DNA of 64,000 nt. Source: an uncultured Eubacteriales bacterium. Lineage in GTDB: Bacteria; Bacillota; Clostridia; Oscillospirales; CAG-382. Under the pieces are notes generated by a model that was given only the letters and a program-made list of their open reading frames with translations, was not told the DNA's origin and made no database searches. Both the position numbers and the translations under genes were made by a program. The number at the start of each line of letters is the position of its first letter. Within the stretch, counting starts at the first letter, position 1. The stretch lies in NCBI GenBank assembly GCA_934446675.1, contig CAKSEL010000001.1, positions 248,001 through 312,000 on the forward strand. Direction: 5' to 3'. This document shows, piece after piece, positions 51,990 through 61,596 of this stretch.

Positions 51990-52190
51990 TTATGCGAGAT
52001 TGAACTTCTTTTTGAACTTGTCAACTCGTCCGCCTGCGTCAACAAACTTCTGCTTACCCGTAAAGAACGGATGGCACTTAGAGCATATATCAACGCGCAG
52101 CTCGGGCTTTGTAGAACGGGTCTTAAAAGTTTCGCCGCAAGCACACTTTACCGTTGCTTCTACATATTCAGGATGTATTCCCTGTTTCAT
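51990..52190 (-). CDS. rpmE: 50S ribosomal protein L31, zinc-binding form
   Basis: A 66-residue ribosomal protein. MKQGIHPEY is the usual start. CACGETF and DICSKCHPFFTGKQ hold four cysteines in the C+ pattern, followed by the C-terminal GGRVDKFKKKF. AAGGGGTG precedes the ATG. It is monocistronic with its own promoter and terminator. Both this protein and L28 keep their zinc cysteines, so ribosomal zinc storage is likely in this organism. Confidence 0.97.
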   Translation of the reverse strand: MKQGIHPEYVEATVKCACGETFKTRSTKPELRVDICSKCHPFFTGKQKFVDAGGRVDKFKKKFNLA

Positions 52191-52235
52191 TTGTATTTCA
52201 CCCCTTATCGGTTATCTTAATATCAAGCGACTATT

Positions 52236-52264
52236 ATTATACCACACTATTCTCTGTATTGCAA
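52236..52264 (-). promoter_or_regulatory. Sigma-A promoter of rpmE
   Basis: Minus-strand TTGCAA (52259-52264), 17 bp, TATAAT (52236-52241), with an extended TG at 52243-52244. Confidence 0.82.
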
Positions 52265-52359
52265 GACTATTTTTTCGTTTTTTGAAAACATTTTGTGAAC
52301 ACTGCATTTTTGACCGCTGCAATTCATAAAATATTCTTTTTTATGCGCAGAGTATGCAC

Positions 52360-52366
52360 TTCGACA
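52360..52366 (-). promoter_or_regulatory. Spo0A box upstream of spoIIE
   Basis: TTCGACA on the plus strand is TGTCGAA on the minus strand, the perfect Spo0A-binding core, inside TTTGTCGAAGTG. A TATATT (52391-52396) about 25 bases downstream may be the -10, which would place the box near -40 as in Spo0A-activated sigma-A promoters. Confidence 0.6.
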
Positions 52367-52470
52367 AATATTTTACGTTTTGGGTGTTATTATATATTCA
52401 AAAGGAAGTTTTGAATCGGATTTACGTCAAAACATACAAAAATCCGACAAAAAGAGAGGAATGTTTAAAA

Positions 52471-54867
52471 ATGAACCGTACAGACAGTCCGCTGCCCTCG
52501 CAGATAAAGCGTGCGAGAAGATCAAAAAAAGAAAATGCGCTGCAAAGAGCGGTGCAGAATTTTATAAGCTCGGCAAAAATGCGCCTTTACGAGCTTTCCG
52601 ACACCGTAAAGCCATTGCTTACAGACGAGAAAAAGCGTTACGCGGTATACGGCGCGTACATAATCGCGGCGTTTCTGTGCGGATTTGCGGCGCTGCCTGG
52701 CAAGATATACCCGTTCGGAACTGCGTTTCTTACTTCGGTATGCTCAAAGAACGTATATTTTGCTTACATCGGCGTTTCGCTTTCAAGTTTCGGCTGCGGC
52801 GACGCGTCGCTTATACAATTTCTTACATATACAATGATACTATTTATAAGAAGATCGGTATCTTTGGGCAAATTCGGCGAGTCGCGCAAAATACGGTTGA
52901 TCCAGACGCTCTGCGCCGCAGTTTTCACGGGTCTTGTACGCTGTGCCGCGTCATTTTCCTTCGACAGCATTGTGTCGTCATTGGTGAACATCATAATTAG
53001 CGTCTGCTCGTGCCTCTTATTCTCGTTTCTTTTTTCAAAAGACTCTAAAAGTGTTTCCCAAAGTTCATATGCGCTGTCGCTGCTCACGCTCTGCGCCTGC
53101 ATTGTAACGGCGCTTGAAAGAATAAACATTCCGTCGGTATCGCTCTCACTTATTGCGGCATGTCTTATTACGCTTATATTTGCAAAATCTCTGGGTCCCG
53201 TATACTCCTGTGCCGCAGGGCTTATATGCGGCTTTGCCTGCGGAGATCCCGCGCTTTCGGTAGCACTCGGGCTTGGCGGACTCGGTGCAGGCGCGGTAAT
53301 ATCGGCGTCTTTTGCCTCATATGCGGTCTTTGCGGCAATAAGCGGCGCGTGCGCGGTCTACCTTTCGGGACTTGAGGCGCTTTCAGGGAAAGTACCGGAA
53401 ATTCTTGCGGCAAGCATACTGTTTATTCCTCTTTCCCGTATTTCTGCAAAACTTGTCCGTATGCCGTCGTCTTCAAAAAGCGTTGCAAAGACGCTCCCCG
53501 CCCTGTCAAAAGATGAATTTGACAGCATGGGCGACTGTCTGTCGGGACTTTCGGACATTTTTTCAAAGCTGTCAGAGCACTTCAAATACCCAGATTTTAC
53601 CGAAACAAGCGACATAATAGACGACGGATTTGCCGAAAGCTGTTCGTCCTGCTCAATGAACAACATGTGCTACGCCAAAAGGCAGTGCGACATGGACGCG
53701 CTTTACAAAAAATGCGCCGGCATTTTAAAAAACAGTCCTCTTGACGGAGAAAAGTTTTCAGCCGAGCTTTTGGGAAAATGTATTCATGCAAAGGACATAT
53801 GCTCATACATCAACAAAGAATATTCAGCGCTTGCCTTCAACTATCTTCACTCAAACAGAACGCGCTCTCTTGCCGGGCAGTACAACGCGATGTCGCACCT
53901 AATTAAGACCACAAAACAGGCAAACCGCGATTCCTCCGTGCGCGACACGCGTCTTGAAAAGCTCATATCAACCGCGCTGTCAAAACTCGGCGTAGTCTAC
54001 GGCTGCGTTTACGTTTTCGGCAAGCGCACAAAGGACATAGAGGTACACGAGATACGCACAGACAAAATTCCCTGCTCGTCGCGCGAGCTTTCGGAGTATC
54101 TTTCGCGCGAAACCGGCATTCTGCTTTCCGAGCCGTCGTTTGACATTTCCGACAGAGCCGACATGATAATGCGTTTTAACAAGGCAAGCGAAATTGAACT
54201 TGAATATGCAAAAACTTCAAGTTCAAAGCCCGATGAGAGCGTAAACGGCGACACGACAGCCTTTTTTGAAAACAAACTCGGCTGTTTTTACAGTCTTATT
54301 TCTGACGGAATGGGTAACGGCAGGCAAGCTGCCATGACTTCGCGCCTGACAACCATATTCATGGAAAAAATGTTAAGTGCGGGAGCAAAGAAAAGCGTTG
54401 TGCTTGAACTTCTGAACAATCTTCTGCTATCAAAGAACGACGAGACTTTTTCTACCGTGGATTTGCTTGAAATAGACAAGCTCAATTCAAGCGCAAAGTT
54501 CATAAAAGCCGGTGCCGCGCCCTCATTCATTCTGCGCGGAACAAAGCTCTACAAAATATCCTCCTCCACGCCTCCTGCCGGCATTATACGTTCTTTCAGC
54601 GCAGAAAGCACGTCTTTTCCGCTTATGGACGGCGACGTTATAATCATGGTTTCGGACGGGGTTATTCAATCGGGAGACGACGCGCTGTGGCTCTCCGAAA
54701 TAATACGCATTGACACAAAGGACGAGCCTGCCCTGTTATGCGCCAAGATTGCGGAAAAAGCACGCGTTATCAACCAGAGGCAGGACGATATGTCGGTATG
54801 CATAGTCAAGGTCAACAAACGAAAAGCCGGAGAAGCATACCAAAGCACCTCCGACCTTGCGTCATAA
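52471..54867 (+). CDS. spoIIE: Stage II sporulation protein E (SpoIIE phosphatase)
   Basis: A 798-residue membrane phosphatase that dephosphorylates SpoIIAA to activate sigma-F in the forespore and joins the polar septum. Residues about 60-325 contain some ten transmembrane helices. A central regulatory region with a CSSCSMNNMCYAKRQC cysteine cluster follows. Residues about 590-798 are a PP2C-type domain with SDGMGNGRQAAMTSRL, the VSDGVIQSGDD metal site and the final RQDDMSVCIVKV. The ATG at 52471 (GAGAGGA upstream) begins MNRTDSPLPSQ; the longer frame from 52354 would run through the Spo0A box. It is monocistronic. Confidence 0.93.
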   Translation: MNRTDSPLPSQIKRARRSKKENALQRAVQNFISSAKMRLYELSDTVKPLLTDEKKRYAVYGAYIIAAFLCGFAALPGKIYPFGTAFLTSVCSKNVYFAYIGVSLSSFGCGDASLIQFLTYTMILFIRRSVSLGKFGESRKIRLIQTLCAAVFTGLVRCAASFSFDSIVSSLVNIIISVCSCLLFSFLFSKDSKSVSQSSYALSLLTLCACIVTALERINIPSVSLSLIAACLITLIFAKSLGPVYSCAAGLICGFACGDPALSVALGLGGLGAGAVISASFASYAVFAAISGACAVYLSGLEALSGKVPEILAASILFIPLSRISAKLVRMPSSSKSVAKTLPALSKDEFDSMGDCLSGLSDIFSKLSEHFKYPDFTETSDIIDDGFAESCSSCSMNNMCYAKRQCDMDALYKKCAGILKNSPLDGEKFSAELLGKCIHAKDICSYINKEYSALAFNYLHSNRTRSLAGQYNAMSHLIKTTKQANRDSSVRDTRLEKLISTALSKLGVVYGCVYVFGKRTKDIEVHEIRTDKIPCSSRELSEYLSRETGILLSEPSFDISDRADMIMRFNKASEIELEYAKTSSSKPDESVNGDTTAFFENKLGCFYSLISDGMGNGRQAAMTSRLTTIFMEKMLSAGAKKSVVLELLNNLLLSKNDETFSTVDLLEIDKLNSSAKFIKAGAAPSFILRGTKLYKISSSTPPAGIIRSFSAESTSFPLMDGDVIIMVSDGVIQSGDDALWLSEIIRIDTKDEPALLCAKIAEKARVINQRQDDMSVCIVKVNKRKAGEAYQSTSDLAS

Positions 54868-54887
54868 ACATTATGAATCATTCATGG

Positions 54888-54920
54888 CTGCGGACAAAGT
54901 TTCCGCAGTCTTATTTTATT
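54888..54920 (+). terminator. Terminator of spoIIE
   Basis: The stem CTGCGGA/TCCGCAG (54888-54908) is followed by TCTTATTTTATTTT. The T-tract runs over the stop of the convergent nth gene. Confidence 0.8.
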
Positions 54921-55564
54921 TTTGGGCAAAGCTCCGATATGCCGCAGTTTTCGCAGCCGGGATTTCTTGCCGTACAGACCTCTCTGCCGAACATTACAAG
55001 TCTGTGGCAGAAGTCGCTCTGCATACTATTCGGCACTATCTCTCCGAGAGATCTTTCGACCGCGGACTGATTTTTAGACGCGGCAAGTCCGAGCCTGTTT
55101 GAAATTCTTATACAGTGCGTATCCGCGACAATTCCGCCTTTGCCGAAAACATCTCCGAGCATAAGATTTGCTATCTTGCTTCCGACGCCCGGCAGCGACA
55201 TAAGTTCCTCATACGTATCCGGCACTTTTCCGCCGAAATCGTTTACTATGCGCACGCTCATTTCCTTTATGCTTTTAGCCTTTGTGTGATAAAGTCCGCA
55301 GGGATATATTATTTTCTCTATATCGGATATATCGGCTTTTTCAAAAGCGTACACGTCGGGAAAGACGCCGAACAGCTCGTCCGACACAATATTCACTCTC
55401 GCGTCTGTACACTGAGCCGAAAGTCTTGCCATTACGAGCAGTTTCCACGGATCGTTTTTATATTCGAGAGAGCACGCGGCGTCGGGATATTTTTGTTCAA
55501 GATATGCGTTTATCTTTTCAAACCGCGCTTTTTTTGCCTTTGCCGACTCTTTTTTAATATTCAA
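54911..55564 (-). CDS. nth: Endonuclease III
   Basis: A 217-residue base-excision-repair glycosylase/AP lyase for oxidised pyrimidines. The helix-hairpin-helix LPGVGSKIAN contains catalytic Lys130, and Asp148 lies in VADTHCIRISNRLG. The [4Fe-4S] cysteines are Cys197, Cys204, Cys207 and Cys213 with the exact C-x6-C-x2-C-x5-C spacing. The start is TTG 55564: AGGAGG lies 6 bases before it, inside the last codons of the amidase gene, and the two genes overlap by 11 bases. The longer frame from 55630 lies in the amidase gene and was rejected. Confidence 0.95.
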   Translation of the reverse strand: MNIKKESAKAKKARFEKINAYLEQKYPDAACSLEYKNDPWKLLVMARLSAQCTDARVNIVSDELFGVFPDVYAFEKADISDIEKIIYPCGLYHTKAKSIKEMSVRIVNDFGGKVPDTYEELMSLPGVGSKIANLMLGDVFGKGGIVADTHCIRISNRLGLAASKNQSAVERSLGEIVPNSMQSDFCHRLVMFGREVCTARNPGCENCGISELCPKIK

Positions 55565-58500
55565 GGTATGCCTCCTGCGCACGGTAATAATCGAGCACGC
55601 CCGAAACGACGGCAGCCGCCGAACGGTCATAGTTTCCTGGTGTTACCGTCCACTGATATTCTTCAATATTTGATATAAAGCTCATTTCAAACAGCGCTGA
55701 CGGGAAACGGTGGTTTCTTGCAACGGCAAGCTGCTGATACGACGGAGTTCTCTCATATCTGTTAAGCTGTCTGCAGACTGTGCGCGACACGGTTTTGGCA
55801 AGCAGAACGCCGCTGTTATTGGAGTACAGCGCGAGAAATCCGTTTGCTTTAAGCGCGTTTGCGTTTGAATTTACCGAGTTATGGTGTATTGAAATTGCAA
55901 AATCAGGATTTATTTCATTTAAAATATCCATTCTCGCGTAAAGTGATACGGTGCTGTCAAGCGAGTTTCTGGTTCTTCTGACATCTGCGCCGAGTTTTTC
56001 AAGCTCGTCCGCAACTCTTGACGCAATTTCAAAATTAAGTACCGATTCGTTCTTATCGGCAGGTCCGGGCGCTCCCGTATCCGTTCCGCCGTGTCCCGCG
56101 TCAACTACTATGACCTTTCCCGAAAGCGGCTTTTCGCCGTCGGAAAGTTTCTGCGGATTATTAAGCTTTACCTTCATCATACCGTCCTCATAGACAATAT
56201 TGAATCCGTAGAAATTATCGTCGTTCTTGAGTTTTATTCTGTATATCACCATTCCGGCTTTTCTTCCGAGTGTGGTCTCTGCGGACGATATAAGCGGATT
56301 TGCCGACACCTCTATATCCGGCAGTGACGACGTATCTGTATTATAGATTATAATTCTCATCGCGTTTTCGCGAAAATCCACGTCTACGGGTATATTCTGC
56401 GTGACTTTAAAGCAAATATCCGTAGTTCCGCCCGAAACCTCTTTGTTCTTTTGCGAAACAGTTACCTTTGCAGAGGATATCTTATTTGTCGGCACGGATT
56501 TTCCGTAATAAACATCTACGGAATCCTTTGCGATATATCCGCCGAAATTCAGTTTATAATATCCGTTTGTCATTGTTTTGATATTATCGGTCATACCTGC
56601 ACTCGACGGAAGAAAATCGTCATAGAACGAGCTTGACGTCGTGACCTTGGTATGAGTATAATCGGATTTTACCTTTGCATATGCCGTCGGATTCTTTCCG
56701 GCAACGCTTATTTCGCCTGCGGTCTTTGACGCGCTCTTTCCGTTCTTTTCGGCAGTAAACGTAAGGGTTCCGAGAGAGCGTACTTCGGTATCGCCCACCG
56801 AAACGGACGGCGTAAACTGCGCGGTATAGTATTCGTACATATAATCCGACTCATCGGGAGGATTTATTGTAGGAGAAAGCACGACCGAAGTGTCTCCGAT
56901 CTTTGCGGTAACAACGCTTTTTGACGGCGCCGCGCAGGCAAGAGTAAGCTTTTCTCCTGCCGTTACCCAGCTTGAATCGGACGGAGAAACGGAAGTTATC
57001 TCAAACTTGCTCATTTTGCGGTACGACGAGGAGGTACTGCTGCCCGACGAGCCGTAATTAAGCGTAAGAGTCGTTGTTTTTGAATTCTGCGAGAGAGAAT
57101 ATGTATTTTTTCCGGGAGAAAGCGTTTCAAACAGCGAAAAGCAGCCGTCTTTTGTACGCGACACGTGTTTTCCGTTTACAAGCAGCTCATATGCCGGATC
57201 CGACGTGCCTATTACATAGCTTTTCTCCGTCGTAACCGTCGAATTATTCTCAGGATACGTCACGGTCACTTCTTTCCCCGACGGTACGGGTTCGGAATAA
57301 TATGTCTGCGACGAATAAAGCTCCTTTAAGCGCGACGCGGTTTCTCCGGTATTATTCTTTATATCGTCATAGCCGTAGAATATACTGCCCTTATAATTAA
57401 GCAGCGAACGGCAGAACTCTACCTGACGCGCGATCTCTCCCGTAGGATAATCCGCGGCTTTATAGGCGGCGTGTCCTATGTACAGATCAACGTTCTTTCC
57501 CTCAAGATTTGCATTCCACCAGCGTGCGACGTTATCGAAAGGCGCTGCCGACGTAGTAAAGCTCCAGTAATCCTGAGGAGCTATATAATCGACAAAGCCG
57601 CCGTCTATCCAGTTGAGCGCGTCGCAGTAAAGCGAGGAGTACGCCTCAAGTCCGTTTGTATCGCTGCCGGTGACGGGCGTATTCTCACTCGACGCATTTG
57701 CCCATATTCCGAAAACCGAAACGCCGAAACTGCAATCTGGATTTATGCTCTTTACGGCGTCATAAGTTTCCTTTACAAGCTGATTTACGTTATCTCTGCG
57801 CCAGTCAGCCTTATCTTTGCCGTTTCCGTACTTTTCGTAAGCCGCGTTATCGTCAAAGTCCGCGCCGTCCTTGGGATACGGATAAAAATAATCGTCGTAA
57901 TGTATGCCCGAAAGCCCGGGATAGTTTGTAACAAGCTCCTTTATTCCCGAGATTACAAGCTCTTTTACCTCGGGAAGCCCGGGGTTGAAGTACGTCTTGC
58001 CGTCGGCATATTTTACGGTATATTCGGGGTGTTTCTTTGCAGGGCTGTTATCCGAGAGAGAGTCAATATCAGTTTCGTACATGGACACCCTGTAAGGATT
58101 TACCCATGCGTGAACCTCTATATTATACTTTTTTGCTTTATCTATCATATATTCAAGGCAGTCGAAATTATTTTCAGGCATAACTCCGTTCTTGCCCGAC
58201 ACGTACTTTGACGCAGGGAAAATCTGCGACTTATACAATGCGTCGGAGGCAGGTCTTACCTGAAAGAACACGGCGTTCATTCCGGCTTTCGCGCTTGTTT
58301 CGAGTATGCCGTCTATCTCGGCTTTAAGTTCGTTTTCAGAAAGTCCCTGTTCGGACGGAAAGTTTATATTAAGCGTCGAGGCTATCCACACACCTCTCAT
58401 TTCTTTCTGTCCAGAAACATTTACCGACACGTTCACATCTTTTTCGGGAACGCCGGCAACACCGCCGTCGGGAGCGTCCGCACCGCCCGAACCTATTTTT

Positions 58501-58607
58501 ATAAGCATTGCCGCAAGCGCGCCGAGGCATATTACCGTAAGCGCGGCGCTTAAAAGTATTGCGGGGAAATTTCTGTTTTTCTTTGGAAGAGTACCGTTTA
58601 TATTCAA
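55554..58607 (-). CDS. Cell-wall enzyme fusing a GHL10/DUF187 glycosidase-like domain to N-acetylmuramoyl-L-alanine amidase
   Basis: A 1017-residue exported or membrane-anchored protein. One N-terminal membrane helix (about residues 17-40) is followed by a TIM-barrel GHL10 domain (about 75-410; EMRGVWIASTLNINFP, FFQVRPASDALYKS, VHAWVNPYRV, IHYDDYFYPYP). Beta-sandwich repeats and a long Ser/Thr-rich middle come next. An Amidase_3 domain occupies about 815-1017: VVDAGHGGTDTG, the Glu in NESVLNFEIA, the metal His in ISIHHNS and the catalytic Glu in LFEMSFISN. It should cut glycan-linked peptides and perhaps the glycan strand. The start is TTG 58607, with GGAGG 8 bases upstream. It overlaps nth. 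Confidence 0.88.
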   Translation of the reverse strand: MNINGTLPKKNRNFPAILLSAALTVICLGALAAMLIKIGSGGADAPDGGVAGVPEKDVNVSVNVSGQKEMRGVWIASTLNINFPSEQGLSENELKAEIDGILETSAKAGMNAVFFQVRPASDALYKSQIFPASKYVSGKNGVMPENNFDCLEYMIDKAKKYNIEVHAWVNPYRVSMYETDIDSLSDNSPAKKHPEYTVKYADGKTYFNPGLPEVKELVISGIKELVTNYPGLSGIHYDDYFYPYPKDGADFDDNAAYEKYGNGKDKADWRRDNVNQLVKETYDAVKSINPDCSFGVSVFGIWANASSENTPVTGSDTNGLEAYSSLYCDALNWIDGGFVDYIAPQDYWSFTTSAAPFDNVARWWNANLEGKNVDLYIGHAAYKAADYPTGEIARQVEFCRSLLNYKGSIFYGYDDIKNNTGETASRLKELYSSQTYYSEPVPSGKEVTVTYPENNSTVTTEKSYVIGTSDPAYELLVNGKHVSRTKDGCFSLFETLSPGKNTYSLSQNSKTTTLTLNYGSSGSSTSSSYRKMSKFEITSVSPSDSSWVTAGEKLTLACAAPSKSVVTAKIGDTSVVLSPTINPPDESDYMYEYYTAQFTPSVSVGDTEVRSLGTLTFTAEKNGKSASKTAGEISVAGKNPTAYAKVKSDYTHTKVTTSSSFYDDFLPSSAGMTDNIKTMTNGYYKLNFGGYIAKDSVDVYYGKSVPTNKISSAKVTVSQKNKEVSGGTTDICFKVTQNIPVDVDFRENAMRIIIYNTDTSSLPDIEVSANPLISSAETTLGRKAGMVIYRIKLKNDDNFYGFNIVYEDGMMKVKLNNPQKLSDGEKPLSGKVIVVDAGHGGTDTGAPGPADKNESVLNFEIASRVADELEKLGADVRRTRNSLDSTVSLYARMDILNEINPDFAISIHHNSVNSNANALKANGFLALYSNNSGVLLAKTVSRTVCRQLNRYERTPSYQQLAVARNHRFPSALFEMSFISNIEEYQWTVTPGNYDRSAAAVVSGVLDYYRAQEAYLEY

Positions 58608-58650
58608 AATCAAAACCTCCATTTTAGACTTTTCTTTTCTCTTTTATTAC

Positions 58651-58679
58651 ATTATCTCACATTTTTCCTGTTTTTTCAA
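58651..58679 (-). promoter_or_regulatory. Promoter of the amidase-nth operon
   Basis: Minus-strand TTGAAA (58674-58679), 17 bp, GATAAT (58651-58656), 44 bases before the start codon. Confidence 0.65.
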
Positions 58680-58836
58680 CAACATTGACGGTACAAATTG
58701 GGTTTTAAGATGTTAATTTTCCATTAAAGCGCCGCCCCGTGCAAAAGTTTGCAAATTGAGTGAAAAAGTTGATGAAAAACGCGTATTTCCGGTAGTACAA
58801 TTACATTGTAAAATTTATGCCGGAGGAAAAAACAAT

Positions 58837-60180
58837 ATGTATAACGAATATTCAAATCCGTCTGACTTAAAGATCACGGATATGCGCTTTGTGGACATTA
58901 ACGGAGCGCCCAAACGCTGCACGCTTATCAAGATCATGACAAATCAGGGCATATGCGGCTACGGCGAAGTCCGCGACGCTTCAAGCAAAACCTATGCCGC
59001 GATGTTAAAAAGCCGAATCTTGGGAGAAAATCCCTGCAACGTTGACAAGATATTTCACAAAATAAAGCAGTTCGGAGGACCATCAAGACAGGGCGGCGGA
59101 GTTTCCGGCATTGAAATAGCGCTCTGGGATCTTGCCGGAAAAGCATACGGAGTTCCCGTATATCAGATGCTCGGCGGAAAGTTCAGGGACAAGGTAAGGG
59201 TTTACTGCGACACCGACGTTGACGGAAAGCACACGGGAACGGACATGGGAAAAGCTCTCAAAAAGAGAATGGAAATGGGCTTTACGTTTCTCAAAATGGA
59301 TCTCGGCATAGGCATGCTGCTTGACATTCCGGAAACGCTCTGCGCCCCTCTCGGATTTATCGACGACATGAAAAAGTACGCTCCGCACATTCTTAACGTA
59401 CAGGGCGGTTCGGTAAGCGCAGATATGATGAGCGCCCACAAAACAACCTACGACATAGTAACAACCGCACACCCGTTTACGGGAATACACATAACCGAAA
59501 AGGGACTTGACATTCTCGAACAGTACATAAAGGACGTAAGAAGCGTTACGGGTTACGAGGTTCCTATCGCAATAGACCATTTCGGTCACGTATGTGTCGA
59601 GGACTGCATAAAGTTTGCACGCAGAGTTGAAAAGTACAACATCGCATGGATGGAGGACATGATTCCGTGGATATACACCGATCAGTATGTAAGGCTGAAA
59701 AATTCCACGACGATCCCTGTCTGCACGGGCGAGGACATATACTTAAAAGAGGGCTTTGAAAAGCTTATAAAGGCAGGCGGAGTTTCGGTAATACACCCAG
59801 ACATTCTCACCTGCGGCGGCGCGCTTGAACTCAAAAAGATCGCCGACATTGCCGACGAAAACGGCGTTGCGGTTGCGGTACACATGGCTGAAAGCCCGGT
59901 TGCGTGCCTTGCTGCCGTTCACACTGCCGCTGCCATGCACAACGTGCTTGCGCTTGAGCTTCACTCGGTTGACATTCCGTGGTGGAAGGACATTGTTACG
60001 GGCATTGACGGCAATCTCATCGAGAACGGATTTATCAAAGTACCCGAAAAGCCGGGACTCGGTTTTGACGGACTAAACGAGGAGCTTATCAGGCAGCACA
60101 TAGACGAAAAGATACCCGGATTCTTTGAAAGCACCGACGAGTGGAACACCGAATTTTCAAACGACAGAATCTGGAGTTAA
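58837..60180 (+). CDS. Enolase-superfamily sugar-acid dehydratase (mandelate racemase subgroup)
   Basis: A 447-residue protein with an N-terminal capping domain and a (beta/alpha)7 barrel. Barrel residues are in place: Lys153 (FLKMD), metal ligands Asp247 (AIDHFGH), Glu273 (WMEDMIPW) and Glu299 (CTGEDIY), and the His349-Asp322 dyad (VAVHMAES, HPDILTCGG) that marks the mandelate racemase subgroup. Most such bacterial proteins dehydrate aldonic or aldaric acids to 2-keto-3-deoxy acids; the exact acid cannot be told from sequence. The odd NVQGGSVSADMMSAH insertion at about 187-201 may shape specificity. GGAGG precedes ATG 58837. It is first in a catabolic cluster with xylanase, RraA aldolase, lactonase and SDR. 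Confidence 0.85.
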   Translation: MYNEYSNPSDLKITDMRFVDINGAPKRCTLIKIMTNQGICGYGEVRDASSKTYAAMLKSRILGENPCNVDKIFHKIKQFGGPSRQGGGVSGIEIALWDLAGKAYGVPVYQMLGGKFRDKVRVYCDTDVDGKHTGTDMGKALKKRMEMGFTFLKMDLGIGMLLDIPETLCAPLGFIDDMKKYAPHILNVQGGSVSADMMSAHKTTYDIVTTAHPFTGIHITEKGLDILEQYIKDVRSVTGYEVPIAIDHFGHVCVEDCIKFARRVEKYNIAWMEDMIPWIYTDQYVRLKNSTTIPVCTGEDIYLKEGFEKLIKAGGVSVIHPDILTCGGALELKKIADIADENGVAVAVHMAESPVACLAAVHTAAAMHNVLALELHSVDIPWWKDIVTGIDGNLIENGFIKVPEKPGLGFDGLNEELIRQHIDEKIPGFFESTDEWNTEFSNDRIWS

Positions 60181-60188
60181 AAAACTCT

Positions 60189-60216
60189 ATGCAAACAAAG
60201 TTTCTTATTGTATAAT
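60189..60216 (+). promoter_or_regulatory. Possible internal promoter before the xylanase gene
   Basis: ATGCAA (60189-60194), a 16-bp spacer, then a perfect TATAAT (60211-60216), 32 bases before the GH10 start. The -35 is weak. Confidence 0.45.
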
Positions 60217-60247
60217 AAAAATATAACCGGAAAGGAAGAATACCGAC

Positions 60248-61573
60248 ATGAGCGACAGAAAAAGAGTTCTCGAATTATTCGACAAATACAGCGATGTCAC
60301 CGAAAGCAGAATAAACAGCGGAATAGAGCTTTACAGAAAAGGCGTCTGCGAAATCAGAGTTACGGACAAGGACGGAAAGCCCGTAAAAGGCGCAAAGTTA
60401 AAAATCACGCAGAAAAACCACGATTTCAGATACGGCGCAAACCTCTTTATGCTTGACGAGCTTGAAAGCGACGAGAAAAACGCATTATACAAGAAATACA
60501 TAAAAGAGCTTTGCAACATGGCGACCCTCCCCTTTTACTGGAATTCGACCGAGCCGGAACAGGGCAAAACGCGTTATGCAAAAGGCAGCGCAAAGCTGTA
60601 CCGCAGACCGCCTATCGACCTCTGCATGGAATTCTGCCGCGAAAACGGCATTGAACCGCGCGAGCACGCACTTGCATACGAGCATATGTTTCCGGACTGG
60701 CTCAAAGGAAAAAGCGATTTTGAAGTAAAAGCGGCGCTTGAAAGACGTTACAGCGAAATTTCCGAAAGATATGCCGACAAGATACGCACGATAGAAGTAA
60801 CAAACGAGATGGTATGGGGCAACTCGCAAACCGACTTTTACTTTAATCCGGAATATGTTGAATTCTGCTTCAAGCTTGCGGAAAAATACTTCCCCGATAA
60901 TCAGCTTTGCATAAACGAGTTTACAGGTCTTGCGTGGGAGGATCGCGCAGAATCAAACGACAAGTATTACCTCTACATCAAAGACGCAATAAACAGGGGC
61001 GCGCGCATCGACGCGGTAGGAATGCAGTATCACCAGTTCAACCGTCTTGAAAATGAGTACAACGCCACAAGAACGACCTACAATCCGTTACAGCTTTTCA
61101 AGCACATGGACTTATACGCTACTCTCGGAAAGCCTTTGCAGGTTACAGAGGTTACGATTCCTGCATACTCCAACGATCCGGAGGACGAGGAAATTCAGGC
61201 GCAGATAATCGAAAAGCTCTACTCGGTATGGTTCTCTCACCCGGCAATGGAACAGATAATATACTGGAATCTTGTCGACGGATATGCCGCATTTGCCGAA
61301 CAGGGCGACATGACAAGCGGCGAAAACTATTTCTACGGCGGTCTGCTCAGATTCGACATGACGCCGAAACCCGCATATTACACGATAAAGAACCTCTTTG
61401 AAAAAAAGTGGCACACCGAGCTTACAGCCGTCACCTCCGACAACGGAAGCGCAGTATTCAACGGTTTCTACGGAATGTACGACATTACCGCAGAGGCAGA
61501 CGGAAAGCAGCTTGAATGTGAAATTCATCACAGCAAGACCGCAAGAGTAAAGCACGGTATAACTATCAAATAA
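60248..61573 (+). CDS. Intracellular GH10 endo-1,4-beta-xylanase
   Basis: A 441-residue GH10 enzyme. A short N-terminal part (residues 1-60) with VCEIRVTDKDGKPVKGAKLKI, a beta-sandwich piece common in front of GH10 domains, leads into the TIM barrel: FYWNSTEPEQGK, REHALAYEHMFPDWL, acid/base Glu187 in VTNEMVWG and nucleophile Glu301 in QVTEVTIPA, then IIYWNLVDG near the end. There is no signal peptide, so it should act on imported xylo-oligosaccharides. The ATG has AAAGGAAG upstream. It sits between the dehydratase and aldolase genes, which makes its product a candidate feed for that pathway. Confidence 0.93.
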   Translation: MSDRKRVLELFDKYSDVTESRINSGIELYRKGVCEIRVTDKDGKPVKGAKLKITQKNHDFRYGANLFMLDELESDEKNALYKKYIKELCNMATLPFYWNSTEPEQGKTRYAKGSAKLYRRPPIDLCMEFCRENGIEPREHALAYEHMFPDWLKGKSDFEVKAALERRYSEISERYADKIRTIEVTNEMVWGNSQTDFYFNPEYVEFCFKLAEKYFPDNQLCINEFTGLAWEDRAESNDKYYLYIKDAINRGARIDAVGMQYHQFNRLENEYNATRTTYNPLQLFKHMDLYATLGKPLQVTEVTIPAYSNDPEDEEIQAQIIEKLYSVWFSHPAMEQIIYWNLVDGYAAFAEQGDMTSGENYFYGGLLRFDMTPKPAYYTIKNLFEKKWHTELTAVTSDNGSAVFNGFYGMYDITAEADGKQLECEIHHSKTARVKHGITIK

Positions 61574-61577
61574 AAAC

Positions 61578-61596
61578 ACACCGTTATTTTCGGTGT
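61578..61596 (+). repeat. Intercistronic hairpin between xylanase and RraA genes
   Basis: ACACCG/CGGTGT arms with a 7-base loop (61578-61596), directly before the next ribosome site and without a T-run. It may affect mRNA stability rather than termination. Confidence 0.4.

Noticed and set aside
58740..58836. Promoter directly before the dehydratase gene (TTGATG near 58769).
   Set aside because: Spacers to TAGTAC or TACAAT are 18 and 21 bases with poor matches. I could not support a specific promoter, although one must exist.
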